Of a stretch of 64,000 bases of DNA, positions 44,664 through 52,606 are shown piece by piece. Origin of the DNA: Bacteroidota bacterium (lineage in GTDB: Bacteria > Bacteroidota > Bacteroidia > Bacteroidales > FEN-979); contig JAPLDF010000071.1 in the NCBI GenBank assembly GCA_026391835.1, forward strand, positions 1-64,000, written 5' to 3'. The notes under the pieces were generated by a model. It searched no databases. It saw only the letters and a list, made by a program, of their open reading frames with translations, and had not been told where the DNA came from. Positions within the stretch are counted from its first letter, which is position 1. The number at the start of each line of letters is the position of its first letter. The position numbers and the translations under genes were made by a program.

Positions 44664-47093
44664 CTACTTTACCTCAAGCTTACTGAAACGGGCTGATATG
44701 AATATGGATAGCGTAACAAAGGCAACGATTGTTACGGAACTCAGCGGCATAAGAATGGCCGAAACAACCGGCGACAGATTGCCGGTGATGGCGAAGCTCA
44801 GTCCGACAACATTGTATAAAAATGAGAGGCCCATGCTGATAAAAACGATTCGCATGCTTGTGCGGCTGAACCCCAGGAAATCGGGAAGGTGCCTGAACTG
44901 ACCCGATTCCAGGATGGCATCGCAGGCCGGTGAAAAATGGTAGATATCATCGGCAATGGAGATCCCGCAGTCGCTTTCACGCAATGCCCCGGCATCATTC
45001 AATCCGTCGCCGATCATAAGTACTTTTTTACCGGTGGCTTTGAGTGCCCTGATATATTCGAGTTTATCTTTGGGTGACTGGTTGAAATGCAGATGGTTCC
45101 GGGAGGGGAAAAATGCAAGCAGGTTGGGCAATTCTGCGTCATTGTCGCCCGAGAGCAGGTGAAGTTCATACCGTTGGGCAAGTTCAGACAGTACCTCTTT
45201 CATCCCTTCCCGGTAATGGTTGCTGATCGCGATGAACCCTGCAGCCTCCCCGTCAACGGAGACAAATACCCTGCTGCCGCCGGCTGAACCCGCTGCGGAG
45301 CCGGTCACAAATTCCGCCGAACCTATTTTCAGAAAATGGCCCCGGACATGGCCTTCGATGCCCCTGGAGGGCACTTCGGCAAAACCGGTCACAGGCAGAG
45401 CTTCAAAACCCTGCAGCTGGCGGTAAATTGCAACGCTGGCAGGGTGCGTTGAATGCCTCACCAGGGATGAAATGTGCTGCAGGTGATCCTGCGAGATGAT
45501 TAGAGCGCTAAAATCGGCGCCGAGTCCGTCGTTGCGTGTAATGGTACCCGTTTTATCAAAAACGATGGTATCAATTTTTGACAGCGCTTCGACCACCCCC
45601 GTCCGCTTCAGGTAAAAACTGTTTCTGCCGAAAACCCGCATGGCGCCTCCCATCGAAAACGGGTAGGTCATGGCAAGTGCGCACGGACAGGCCACGATCA
45701 GGATGGCTGTGACAACCAGGAAAGCCATCGATGGTTGATAGAACCACCAGAATATTCCTGAAACTGTGGAAAGTACCAGGATCATGACTGTAAAATACCG
45801 GCTGATCACATCGAGGATTGAGTCCCACCTGGTTTGCTTCTCCCCCCCCGTCATGTCCTGGTTCCACAATTCGGTAAGGTGGCTTTGGGCTACTTCCCGC
45901 TCCACAATGAGTTCGATGGAGGCCCCGGCCTGTCGGCCGCCTGCAAAGATGCGCTCTCCTTCCTTTTTAGGTACCGGTGATGACTCCCCGCTCACGAAAC
46001 TGTAATCAATGGAGCCTATGCCCTTTACAAGCAGTGCGTCGGCAGGCACGAGTTCCTGGTTCCGTACCATGATCCGCATGCCGGTTTTCAGTTTTTTTAT
46101 GGGTATGATCGACTCAGCACCCAGGTCCGATATCACGGTGACCGCCACAGGAAAGTAGGAACGGTAATCCCGTTCAAATGACAATGCCTGGTATGTTTTA
46201 TCCTGGTACCACCGCCCGATGGAAAGGAAAAAAACCAGTCCTGCCAGCGAATCCATGAAACCGGGGCCTGTGCCGGAGATAATCTCATAGGCACTCCTGA
46301 AGAACAGTACCAGGATGCCGATGGCAATTGGCACATCGATGCTGATAAACCTCTTTTTCAATCCCTTCCAGGCCGAAATGATAAACACCGAACCCGAATA
46401 AAAGGCCACCGGGATGCCAAACAGGATGTTGAGTATCCCGAAATTCTGCCGCAACAAGTTTTCAACGGCATCATTCACACTGAGATAGGCCGGGAAACTG
46501 AAGAGCATGATATTTCCGAAGCAGAACCCGGCAACGCCAAGCCGGTAGTAAATGCCGCGGTTGATTTTGCGTTTGGCTCCCTTGCCGGCAGTTTCAAGGG
46601 TCAGCTGTGGAATGTAGTTGATGGAAACCAGCAGTTCAACCAACTGCCTCAGCGACAGGGTCGTGTCGTGAAAGGTGATGATCACCTCTTTTTTTACGAA
46701 GTTCACCGATGACTGCATCACCCCGTCGTGCAACCGCCTGAGGTTCTCCAGCAGCCAGATGCATGAACTGCAATGGATTGCAGGGATGAATAATTTGACC
46801 TTGCTTACCCCGTCTTCCGAAAACTCCAGCAATTCACGCCGGATCTCCTCATTGTCGAGGTATGCATAGCGGCTGCCAACTTCGGGGTTGACCGCTTTCA
46901 GCCCGGGGTGTACTTCATACCGGTAATAGTCGCAGGCATTGCTCTGGCTCAGGATCTCAAACACCGTCTTGCAACCGTTGCAGCAAAAACGCTTTTCGTC
47001 AAGTGTGATGGGTACTTTACCACAATCCTCGCCACAGTGGTAGCACGCATTTGAAATGGCAGCCGTTTCCGGGGCCGATGAATTATTTTGCAT
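44664..47093 (-). CDS. ccoI: Copper-exporting P1-type ATPase CcoI (FixI)
   Basis: This 809-residue membrane pump begins with a Cys-rich head (CYHCGEDC and FCCNGC within residues 18-41), typical of CcoI-type ATPases. A heavy-metal-associated domain has IHCSSC with Cys108 and Cys111. The core has the CPC metal site (469-471) and the phosphorylation motif DKTGT (513-517). The ATP-binding hinge GDGLNDAGAL is also present. It moves copper to the periplasm for the cbb3 oxidase. It is the first gene of the cco set and has its own promoter in the region shared with cydA. Confidence 0.95.
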   Translation of the reverse strand: MQNNSSAPETAAISNACYHCGEDCGKVPITLDEKRFCCNGCKTVFEILSQSNACDYYRYEVHPGLKAVNPEVGSRYAYLDNEEIRRELLEFSEDGVSKVKLFIPAIHCSSCIWLLENLRRLHDGVMQSSVNFVKKEVIITFHDTTLSLRQLVELLVSINYIPQLTLETAGKGAKRKINRGIYYRLGVAGFCFGNIMLFSFPAYLSVNDAVENLLRQNFGILNILFGIPVAFYSGSVFIISAWKGLKKRFISIDVPIAIGILVLFFRSAYEIISGTGPGFMDSLAGLVFFLSIGRWYQDKTYQALSFERDYRSYFPVAVTVISDLGAESIIPIKKLKTGMRIMVRNQELVPADALLVKGIGSIDYSFVSGESSPVPKKEGERIFAGGRQAGASIELIVEREVAQSHLTELWNQDMTGGEKQTRWDSILDVISRYFTVMILVLSTVSGIFWWFYQPSMAFLVVTAILIVACPCALAMTYPFSMGGAMRVFGRNSFYLKRTGVVEALSKIDTIVFDKTGTITRNDGLGADFSALIISQDHLQHISSLVRHSTHPASVAIYRQLQGFEALPVTGFAEVPSRGIEGHVRGHFLKIGSAEFVTGSAAGSAGGSRVFVSVDGEAAGFIAISNHYREGMKEVLSELAQRYELHLLSGDNDAELPNLLAFFPSRNHLHFNQSPKDKLEYIRALKATGKKVLMIGDGLNDAGALRESDCGISIADDIYHFSPACDAILESGQFRHLPDFLGFSRTSMRIVFISMGLSFLYNVVGLSFAITGNLSPVVSAILMPLSSVTIVAFVTLSIFISARFSKLEVK

Positions 47094-47157
47094 TATAATG
47101 TTTTACACCACTTTACTACGCTCATGGGTGGATGAAAGCGGCAGAATTAAACCCCGG

Positions 47158-47165
47158 CAAAAATA
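47158..47165 (-). promoter_or_regulatory. Promoter -7 element for the cco operon
   Basis: Minus-strand TATTTTTG is a perfect -7 match, 64 bp upstream of ccoI. It lies back to back with the cydA promoter. Confidence 0.55.
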
Positions 47166-47221
47166 AACAAAACAGTATTCCTTTATCGGAATTCAGCCTG
47201 AAATAAGAATATATATTTCGG

Positions 47222-47229
47222 TACCTTTG
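47222..47229 (+). promoter_or_regulatory. Promoter -7 element for cydAB
   Basis: TACCTTTG is a perfect -7 match 23 bp upstream of the cydA ATG. No clear FNR-type palindrome is visible in the shared 159-bp region. Confidence 0.6.
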
Positions 47230-47252
47230 CCTTCGTTATAAAATAAACAATA

Positions 47253-48830
47253 ATGGTTGAACATATAGATATCACGCTGATTGACTGGTCGAGGGCCCAA
47301 TTTGCGCTGACTGCCATATATCACTGGATTTTTGTTCCGCTCACCCTTGGACTGGCGTTTATTGTGGCCATCATGGAGACGATTTATGTTAAAACCGGCA
47401 ACCCGGAATGGAAGAAGGTTACCAAGTTCTGGATGACCTTGTTCGGGATCAATTTTGCCATCGGGGTTGCAACCGGCATCATTCTTGAGTTCCAGTTTGG
47501 CACCAACTGGTCGAACTATTCATGGTTTGTGGGCGACATCTTCGGGGCACCGCTTGCCATTGAAGGCATCATGGCATTTTTCCTCGAGTCGACCTTCATC
47601 GCCGTCATGTTTTTCGGGTGGAACAAGGTGAGCAAACAATTCCATCTTACCGCCTCATGGCTCACTGCCATCGGCGCCAACCTTTCAGCATTGTGGATAC
47701 TGGTTGCCAACGCATGGATGCAGTTCCCGGTTGGCATGCAGTTCAACCCCGATACAACCCGCAATGAGATGGTTGATTTCTGGGCGGTCCTTTTTTCTCC
47801 GGTGGCAGTGAACAAATTCCTTCACACCATTTCGTCGGGGTATGTAACCGCTTCGGTATTCGTTTTAGGCATCAGTGCCTGGTTCCTGCTGAAAAAAAGA
47901 CACACCCTGCTGGCACAACGCAGCATCCTGGTGGCCGGCATCTTCGGTCTTGCTTCCTCCCTTTTCCTGGCATTTACGGGCGATGGTTCGGCCTACCAGG
48001 TCTCACAAAAACAACCCATGAAACTTGCAGCGATGGAAGGATTGTACCAGGGCAGGCAGGGAGCCGGGCTGGTCGCCTTTGGCATCCTGGATCCATCCAA
48101 ACAACAGGGCGACGGCAAGGAGGCCTTCCTCTTCAAAGTTGAGTTCCCCAAGCTGCTCTCCTTCCTGGGTTACAGGAATCCTGATGCCTTCGTGCCCGGC
48201 GTGGACAACATCATATCCGGTGGCTACAAGCCACAGTTCGACCATGTCGACCCAATGGAGCAGGCACGCACATTTTCGGCCGAAGAGAAAATCATCCGCG
48301 GGAAAAAGGCAGTCGCAGCCCTTGGGGCATACCGTGAGGCGAAAGCCGCAGATGATCGTGCCACAATGGACCTCGCACTGCAGGAACTGAAGGCAAACTT
48401 TCCATGGTTCGGCTATGCCTACCTCAACGCTCCGCAAAGCATCATCCCGAATGTACCCCTTACTTTTTACAGTTTCCACATCATGGTCTACCTGGGATTC
48501 TACTTTATTCTCCTGTTCACGGTGGTGCTTTACCTGGCCGTCAAAGGCAAACTCGAACACCAGCGGTGGCTGCTCTGGCTCTCGCTCTGGACCATTCCAT
48601 TCGTTTACCTTGCATCTGAAGCCGGGTGGGTGGTGGCTGAAGTGGGCCGCCAGCCGTGGGTCATCCAGGACCTGATGCCTGTTATGGCGGCCGTTTCAAA
48701 GATCGATGCAACCTCGGTGATCATCACATTCTGGCTTTTTGCAGCCGTATTCACCGTGCTGCTCATTGCCGAAATGATGATCATGATCAAACAAATTAAA
48801 CTCGGACCAAAAGACGGAGGAACAAAGTGA
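47253..48830 (+). CDS. cydA: Cytochrome bd quinol oxidase subunit I
   Basis: This 525-residue membrane protein has nine predicted helices. The first carries RAQFALTAIYHWIFVPLTLGLA with the high-spin haem ligand His. The quinol-binding region begins KLAAMEG and the loop runs about 130 residues to PLTFYSFHIM, so this is the long-Q-loop type. The invariant GWVVAEVGRQPWVI follows. It oxidises quinol and reduces oxygen at high affinity. The stop overlaps the cydB start by one base (TGATG), so the two are translationally coupled. Confidence 0.96.
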   Translation: MVEHIDITLIDWSRAQFALTAIYHWIFVPLTLGLAFIVAIMETIYVKTGNPEWKKVTKFWMTLFGINFAIGVATGIILEFQFGTNWSNYSWFVGDIFGAPLAIEGIMAFFLESTFIAVMFFGWNKVSKQFHLTASWLTAIGANLSALWILVANAWMQFPVGMQFNPDTTRNEMVDFWAVLFSPVAVNKFLHTISSGYVTASVFVLGISAWFLLKKRHTLLAQRSILVAGIFGLASSLFLAFTGDGSAYQVSQKQPMKLAAMEGLYQGRQGAGLVAFGILDPSKQQGDGKEAFLFKVEFPKLLSFLGYRNPDAFVPGVDNIISGGYKPQFDHVDPMEQARTFSAEEKIIRGKKAVAALGAYREAKAADDRATMDLALQELKANFPWFGYAYLNAPQSIIPNVPLTFYSFHIMVYLGFYFILLFTVVLYLAVKGKLEHQRWLLWLSLWTIPFVYLASEAGWVVAEVGRQPWVIQDLMPVMAAVSKIDATSVIITFWLFAAVFTVLLIAEMMIMIKQIKLGPKDGGTK

Positions 48831-49993
48831 TGTTTGAAACCATGTCGATTGAAACACTGCAGGCCTACTGGTGGATCATCATCTCCATCCTCGGCAGCCT
48901 CCTGGTATTCCTGATGTTTGTCCAGGGCGGGCAAACCCTGATCTACACCATCGGCAAGACCGAACCTGAACGCAAGATGCTTGTAAATGCGCTTGGGCGC
49001 AAATGGGAGTTTACGTTCACTACGCTGGTAACCTTTGGCGGTGCATTTTTTGCATCCTTCCCCCTCTTTTACTCCACCAGTTTCGGCGGTGCCTACTGGG
49101 TGTGGATGGCCATCCTGTTCCCGTTCATTATCCAGGCAGTGGCCTATGAATTCAGAAGCAAGCCCAACAATTTCCTGGGACATAAAACCTATGAATGGTT
49201 CCTCATCATCAACGGGTTGCTTGGAACAGTGCTCATCGGGACAGCCGTGGCTACATTTTTCACGGGATCGGCCTTTTCGGTAAATAAATCGGCACTTACC
49301 AACCTCCTCGATCCGGCAATTTCAAGATGGCAGCACCCTGCCCACGGGCTTGAAGCAGTATTGAACTGGCGCAACGTGGCCCTCGGCCTGGCTGTATTTT
49401 TCCTGGCAAGGGTACTGGGTATCCTCTATTTCATGAACACCATCGATGATGAAAACATCCTCACACGTTCAAAAAAACAACTGGTCATCAACACAATTCC
49501 ATTCCTGGTTTTCTTTTTGGCCTTTACCGGGGCCCTGCTGACCATGCCTGGATTTGCAGTCCGCCCGCAAACCGGTGTTGTTTTCGGGGAGTCCCTGAAA
49601 TACTTCCACAACCTTGTCCAGATGCCCATGGTGATGCTGCTTTTTGCAGCCGGCGTGGTGTTTGTGCTTCTCGGTGTGGCGTTGCCGCTTATTTCCTTTG
49701 AGAAAAACGCCTCATCGGGCATCTGGTATGCAGGAGCCGGAACGATCCTCACGGTTTTCGCCCTCTTCTGCCTCGCCGGGTTCAACAATACCGCCTACTA
49801 CCCCTCAACCTATGATATCCAGAGTTCCCTCACCATCCACAACAGTTCTTCCAGCCATTACACCCTTACCGCAATGAGCTATGTTTCATTGCTGGTGCCA
49901 TTTGTCATCGCGTACATCTGGTATGCATGGAAGGCGATCAACAGTAAAAAAATCGATGCTGCGGAGATGGAGGAGGGAGGGCATGCTTACTAA
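48830..49993 (+). CDS. cydB: Cytochrome bd quinol oxidase subunit II
   Basis: From the ATG at 48830 (a GTG at 48827 also fits) the product is 387 residues with about eight or nine helices. It opens with TLQAYWWIIISILGSLLVFLMFVQGGQ, matching the CydB first helix. The later FFLAFTGALLTM and LVPFVIAYIWYAWKAI segments are usual. No CydX-like small ORF follows. It forms the bd oxidase with CydA. The transcript runs into the heptamer repeat at 50003 and faces the convergent kinase operon. Confidence 0.94.
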   Translation: MFETMSIETLQAYWWIIISILGSLLVFLMFVQGGQTLIYTIGKTEPERKMLVNALGRKWEFTFTTLVTFGGAFFASFPLFYSTSFGGAYWVWMAILFPFIIQAVAYEFRSKPNNFLGHKTYEWFLIINGLLGTVLIGTAVATFFTGSAFSVNKSALTNLLDPAISRWQHPAHGLEAVLNWRNVALGLAVFFLARVLGILYFMNTIDDENILTRSKKQLVINTIPFLVFFLAFTGALLTMPGFAVRPQTGVVFGESLKYFHNLVQMPMVMLLFAAGVVFVLLGVALPLISFEKNASSGIWYAGAGTILTVFALFCLAGFNNTAYYPSTYDIQSSLTIHNSSSSHYTLTAMSYVSLLVPFVIAYIWYAWKAINSKKIDAAEMEEGGHAY

Positions 49994-50002
49994 AAGGGAA
50001 AA

Positions 50003-50036
50003 TGCAAAATGCAAAATGCAAAATTAAAGTGCAAAA
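50003..50036. repeat. Heptamer repeat, TGCAAAA x4
   Basis: Three contiguous TGCAAAA units, a 6-bp TTAAAG unit, and one more TGCAAAA lie in the 74-bp gap between the convergent cydB and the hybrid kinase gene. The word is related to the repeats at 36555-36650. Confidence 0.88.
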
Positions 50037-50067
50037 TGGTAAAATTAGGGATGGGCGGTGATTAAAT

Positions 50068-51270
50068 TCAGGGGAGGTAAGGAATTGTGATACAGAATGT
50101 TGAGCCCTTTCCCTTTTCGGAATGAAAGCTGACCTGGCCTCCAATCAGCTCAACGCATTTTTTTGCAATGGTCAGCCCGAGCCCGCTTCCTTCGTATCCC
50201 CGGTTGTGGGAAAGGTTTTCCTGGATAAAAGGATTGAAGATCGTAGCCTGTGCTTCGTCATCGATCCCGATTCCTGTATCGCTGACATAAAATTCCAAAC
50301 CTGTTCCTTTTTGTTCGATCCCGACTGAAACGCCACCTTTCTCGGTAAATTTTACAGCATTATCAACAAGTTGCACCAGTGCCTTTCGCAAGGGTTCAGC
50401 TGATGAACAAATCTGAAAACCGATGTCGACATGCTGTGCCAGGAGATTAAAGGACAACTGTTTAAGCCTGCATGAGTTCCGGTAATGGTCGTAAATCTCT
50501 TCCAGCAAACCAACAGGAGAAAAGGTAGTCTCCTCTGCTGGCATATTCCCCGAAACAAGGAGTGATATATCGATTATATCCGTCACCGTTTTGATCAGGC
50601 GGTCGCTGCTGGATCTCAAATATGTGAAGTACTCCGCTTTTTCAGGCTGTGAAAGCCCGTCATCTGAGAGAACACGGTAAATTCCAAGGATGCCGTTCAG
50701 GGGTGTGCGTATTTCGTGTGAAATATTCCTCATGAATGCAGATTTCAGCCTGTCGCTTTCCTCGGCCTTATCCCTGGCTGCAATCAGGGCTATATTTGTT
50801 TTTTCAAGTTCGATGGTCCGTTCGCTAACCTTTTCCTCCAGGATCTCATTCTGGTTTTGCAATTGCAGATGCAAATATCGGGCAAACAATAAGTTTTCGA
50901 TGCGCAAACCCACCTCGATCAGATCAAACGGCTTTGCAAGAAAATCCTTGGCCCCGTGCGACAAAGCCCTTTGTTTTGCTTCCATGGTGATATCCGCAGT
51001 GAGAACCAGTATCGGCAAATAGGTGTTTTCGGGTATAAATTCTTTCAGCTGATTCATCACCCCGTATCCCGAGAGATGCGGCATCATCAGGTCGAGCAGG
51101 ATCAGGTCAGGGTGAAACGACTGGAAAATGCCCGCAACCAGGCGCGGATCGGTTGTGGATTTCACATGGGTATATCCCTGCATTTCCAGCAGCCCGGCCA
51201 GAACGTCAATGTTGGCCACCTTATCATCAACAATAAGGATATTTGCATCTTTAAACGAAGAATCGGTCAT
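50068..51270 (-). CDS. Response-regulator/histidine-kinase hybrid (REC-HisKA-HATPase)
   Basis: This 400-residue cytosolic protein has an N-terminal receiver domain (1-125) with acidic DD at 15-16, phosphoacceptor Asp60 (LILLDLMMPH) and Lys113 (AKPF). A short coiled-coil linker follows. The HisKA domain has His185 in MRNISHEIRTPL, and the HATPase domain has DNAVKFTEKGG, DTGIGI and GSGLGL. It has no membrane segment and no DNA-binding output, so it probably relays phosphate. The receiver and linker align without gaps with those of the neighbouring 425-residue kinase, while the kinase modules differ. It is the last gene of the three-kinase operon. Confidence 0.92.
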   Translation of the reverse strand: MTDSSFKDANILIVDDKVANIDVLAGLLEMQGYTHVKSTTDPRLVAGIFQSFHPDLILLDLMMPHLSGYGVMNQLKEFIPENTYLPILVLTADITMEAKQRALSHGAKDFLAKPFDLIEVGLRIENLLFARYLHLQLQNQNEILEEKVSERTIELEKTNIALIAARDKAEESDRLKSAFMRNISHEIRTPLNGILGIYRVLSDDGLSQPEKAEYFTYLRSSSDRLIKTVTDIIDISLLVSGNMPAEETTFSPVGLLEEIYDHYRNSCRLKQLSFNLLAQHVDIGFQICSSAEPLRKALVQLVDNAVKFTEKGGVSVGIEQKGTGLEFYVSDTGIGIDDEAQATIFNPFIQENLSHNRGYEGSGLGLTIAKKCVELIGGQVSFHSEKGKGSTFCITIPYLP

Positions 51271-51289
51271 GCTTTGGAATTGCCGGAGT

Positions 51290-52567
51290 TTATTCTGAAG
51301 TTGTCAATGAGTCTGGTAAACTGAAAAAGAAGGTTGCTCCCTCATCAGGTTTCCCGCGGGCGCTGCAGTGTCCGCCATGGCGGGTAACAATGCTGTTTAC
51401 ATTTGCAAGGCCGATACCGATGCCCTCGAAATCGCTGGATTTGTGCAACCGCTGGAAAACGCCGAATAATTTTTCGACATTGTTCATATTGAAGCCTGCC
51501 CCGTTGTCTTTTACGAAATAGGTGATGTAGCCGTCCTGGCTCGTACTGCCTATTTCGACGATGGCTTCAGCCTTTTTGCCTGTGTATTTGATCGCATTCG
51601 AAATAAGGTTGATCCATACCTGTTTCAGGAGTTGTTCATCCCCTTCACAATCGGGAATTTTCCCGATTTTAAAGGTCAGGTCCCGATTTTTAATTTCCGG
51701 TTCAAAAAAATTGACAACCTGTTTCACCATATAGGCAGAGCGGATTTTTGTTTTTCTCAGTTCTGTGCGGTTCAGACTTGAAAAAGAGAGCAACCCGGTG
51801 ATCAGCTTTCCCATCTCCGAAGCCCCGCCGGATATAATTTCCAGGTAGTGGAGTTCCTCTTCGGAGCGTTCCACGGTTTTCATATCAAGCAGGATATCTA
51901 TAAAACCGGTGATGTGACGCAGTGGTGCCCTTAAATCGTGCGATATGGAATAGGAAAATGCTTCCAGTTCCTTATTGGCCGTTTCGAACTGCAAAGTACG
52001 CTGCTCTACACGATGCTCCAGTTCGGCATTTAATTTTTGTAATTTCTTTTCTCTTTCCTCGATTATTTCATTGGCAACAATCAACTCATGGTTTGCAATT
52101 TCAAGTTCAAGGGTTCGCTCTTTTACTTTTTCCTCCAGGGCCTGGTTCCGGTTTTGGGATTCAAGGTGTAAAAATCTTGCGAACAACAGGTTATCAATCC
52201 TTAGCCCTACCTCGATCAAATCAAAAGGCTTTGAAAGAAAATCTTTTGCGCCGTTAAGCAATGCCCGTTGCCTGGTTTCGGTGGTTATATCGGCAGTCAG
52301 GACCAGGATGGGCAAATAGGTCGTTTCAGGAATCAAAGCCTTAAGCTGGTCCATCACTTCGAAACCAGAGAGGTGCGGCATCATTAAATCAAGCAGGATC
52401 AGGTCGGGGCCGAACGATTTGAACAGGCTCACTGCCGTACGGGAATCGCTGGTGGTAATGACATTTCTATAGCCCTGGATTTCAAGCAAACCTGCAAGGA
52501 CCTCAATGTTGGCTTCCTTATCGTCAATGACGAGGATGTTTGCATTTTTAAAGGTTGAATTGATCAT
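51290..52567 (-). CDS. Response-regulator/histidine-kinase hybrid (REC, coiled coil, phytochrome-type kinase)
   Basis: This 425-residue cytosolic protein has a receiver domain with Asp60 and Lys113. A longer coiled coil spans 140-205 (EKVKERTLELE and EHRVEQRTLQFE). The HisKA domain has His210 in SYSISHDLRAPLRHI, the type found in phytochrome-like kinases. HATPase motifs are NAIKYTGKKAE, DNGAGF and GIGIGLANV. It lies 39 bp after the large kinase and 19 bp before the 400-residue kinase. Its first 155 residues are largely identical to those of the latter, indicating tandem duplication followed by exchange of the kinase module. Confidence 0.92.
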   Translation of the reverse strand: MINSTFKNANILVIDDKEANIEVLAGLLEIQGYRNVITTSDSRTAVSLFKSFGPDLILLDLMMPHLSGFEVMDQLKALIPETTYLPILVLTADITTETRQRALLNGAKDFLSKPFDLIEVGLRIDNLLFARFLHLESQNRNQALEEKVKERTLELEIANHELIVANEIIEEREKKLQKLNAELEHRVEQRTLQFETANKELEAFSYSISHDLRAPLRHITGFIDILLDMKTVERSEEELHYLEIISGGASEMGKLITGLLSFSSLNRTELRKTKIRSAYMVKQVVNFFEPEIKNRDLTFKIGKIPDCEGDEQLLKQVWINLISNAIKYTGKKAEAIVEIGSTSQDGYITYFVKDNGAGFNMNNVEKLFGVFQRLHKSSDFEGIGIGLANVNSIVTRHGGHCSARGKPDEGATFFFSLPDSLTTSE

Positions 52568-52606
52568 GGGTATGGTGCTTTTTTTCTGAATTCCAGGTTT
52601 GATGCG

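Noticed and set aside
48000-48460. Apparent 130-residue insertion in CydA
   Set aside because: It matches the long Q-loop class of CydA, as in the E. coli protein of similar total length, so it is not an insertion.
48821-48835. Possible frameshift between cydA and cydB
   Set aside because: The TGATG stop-start overlap is normal translational coupling and both proteins are full length.
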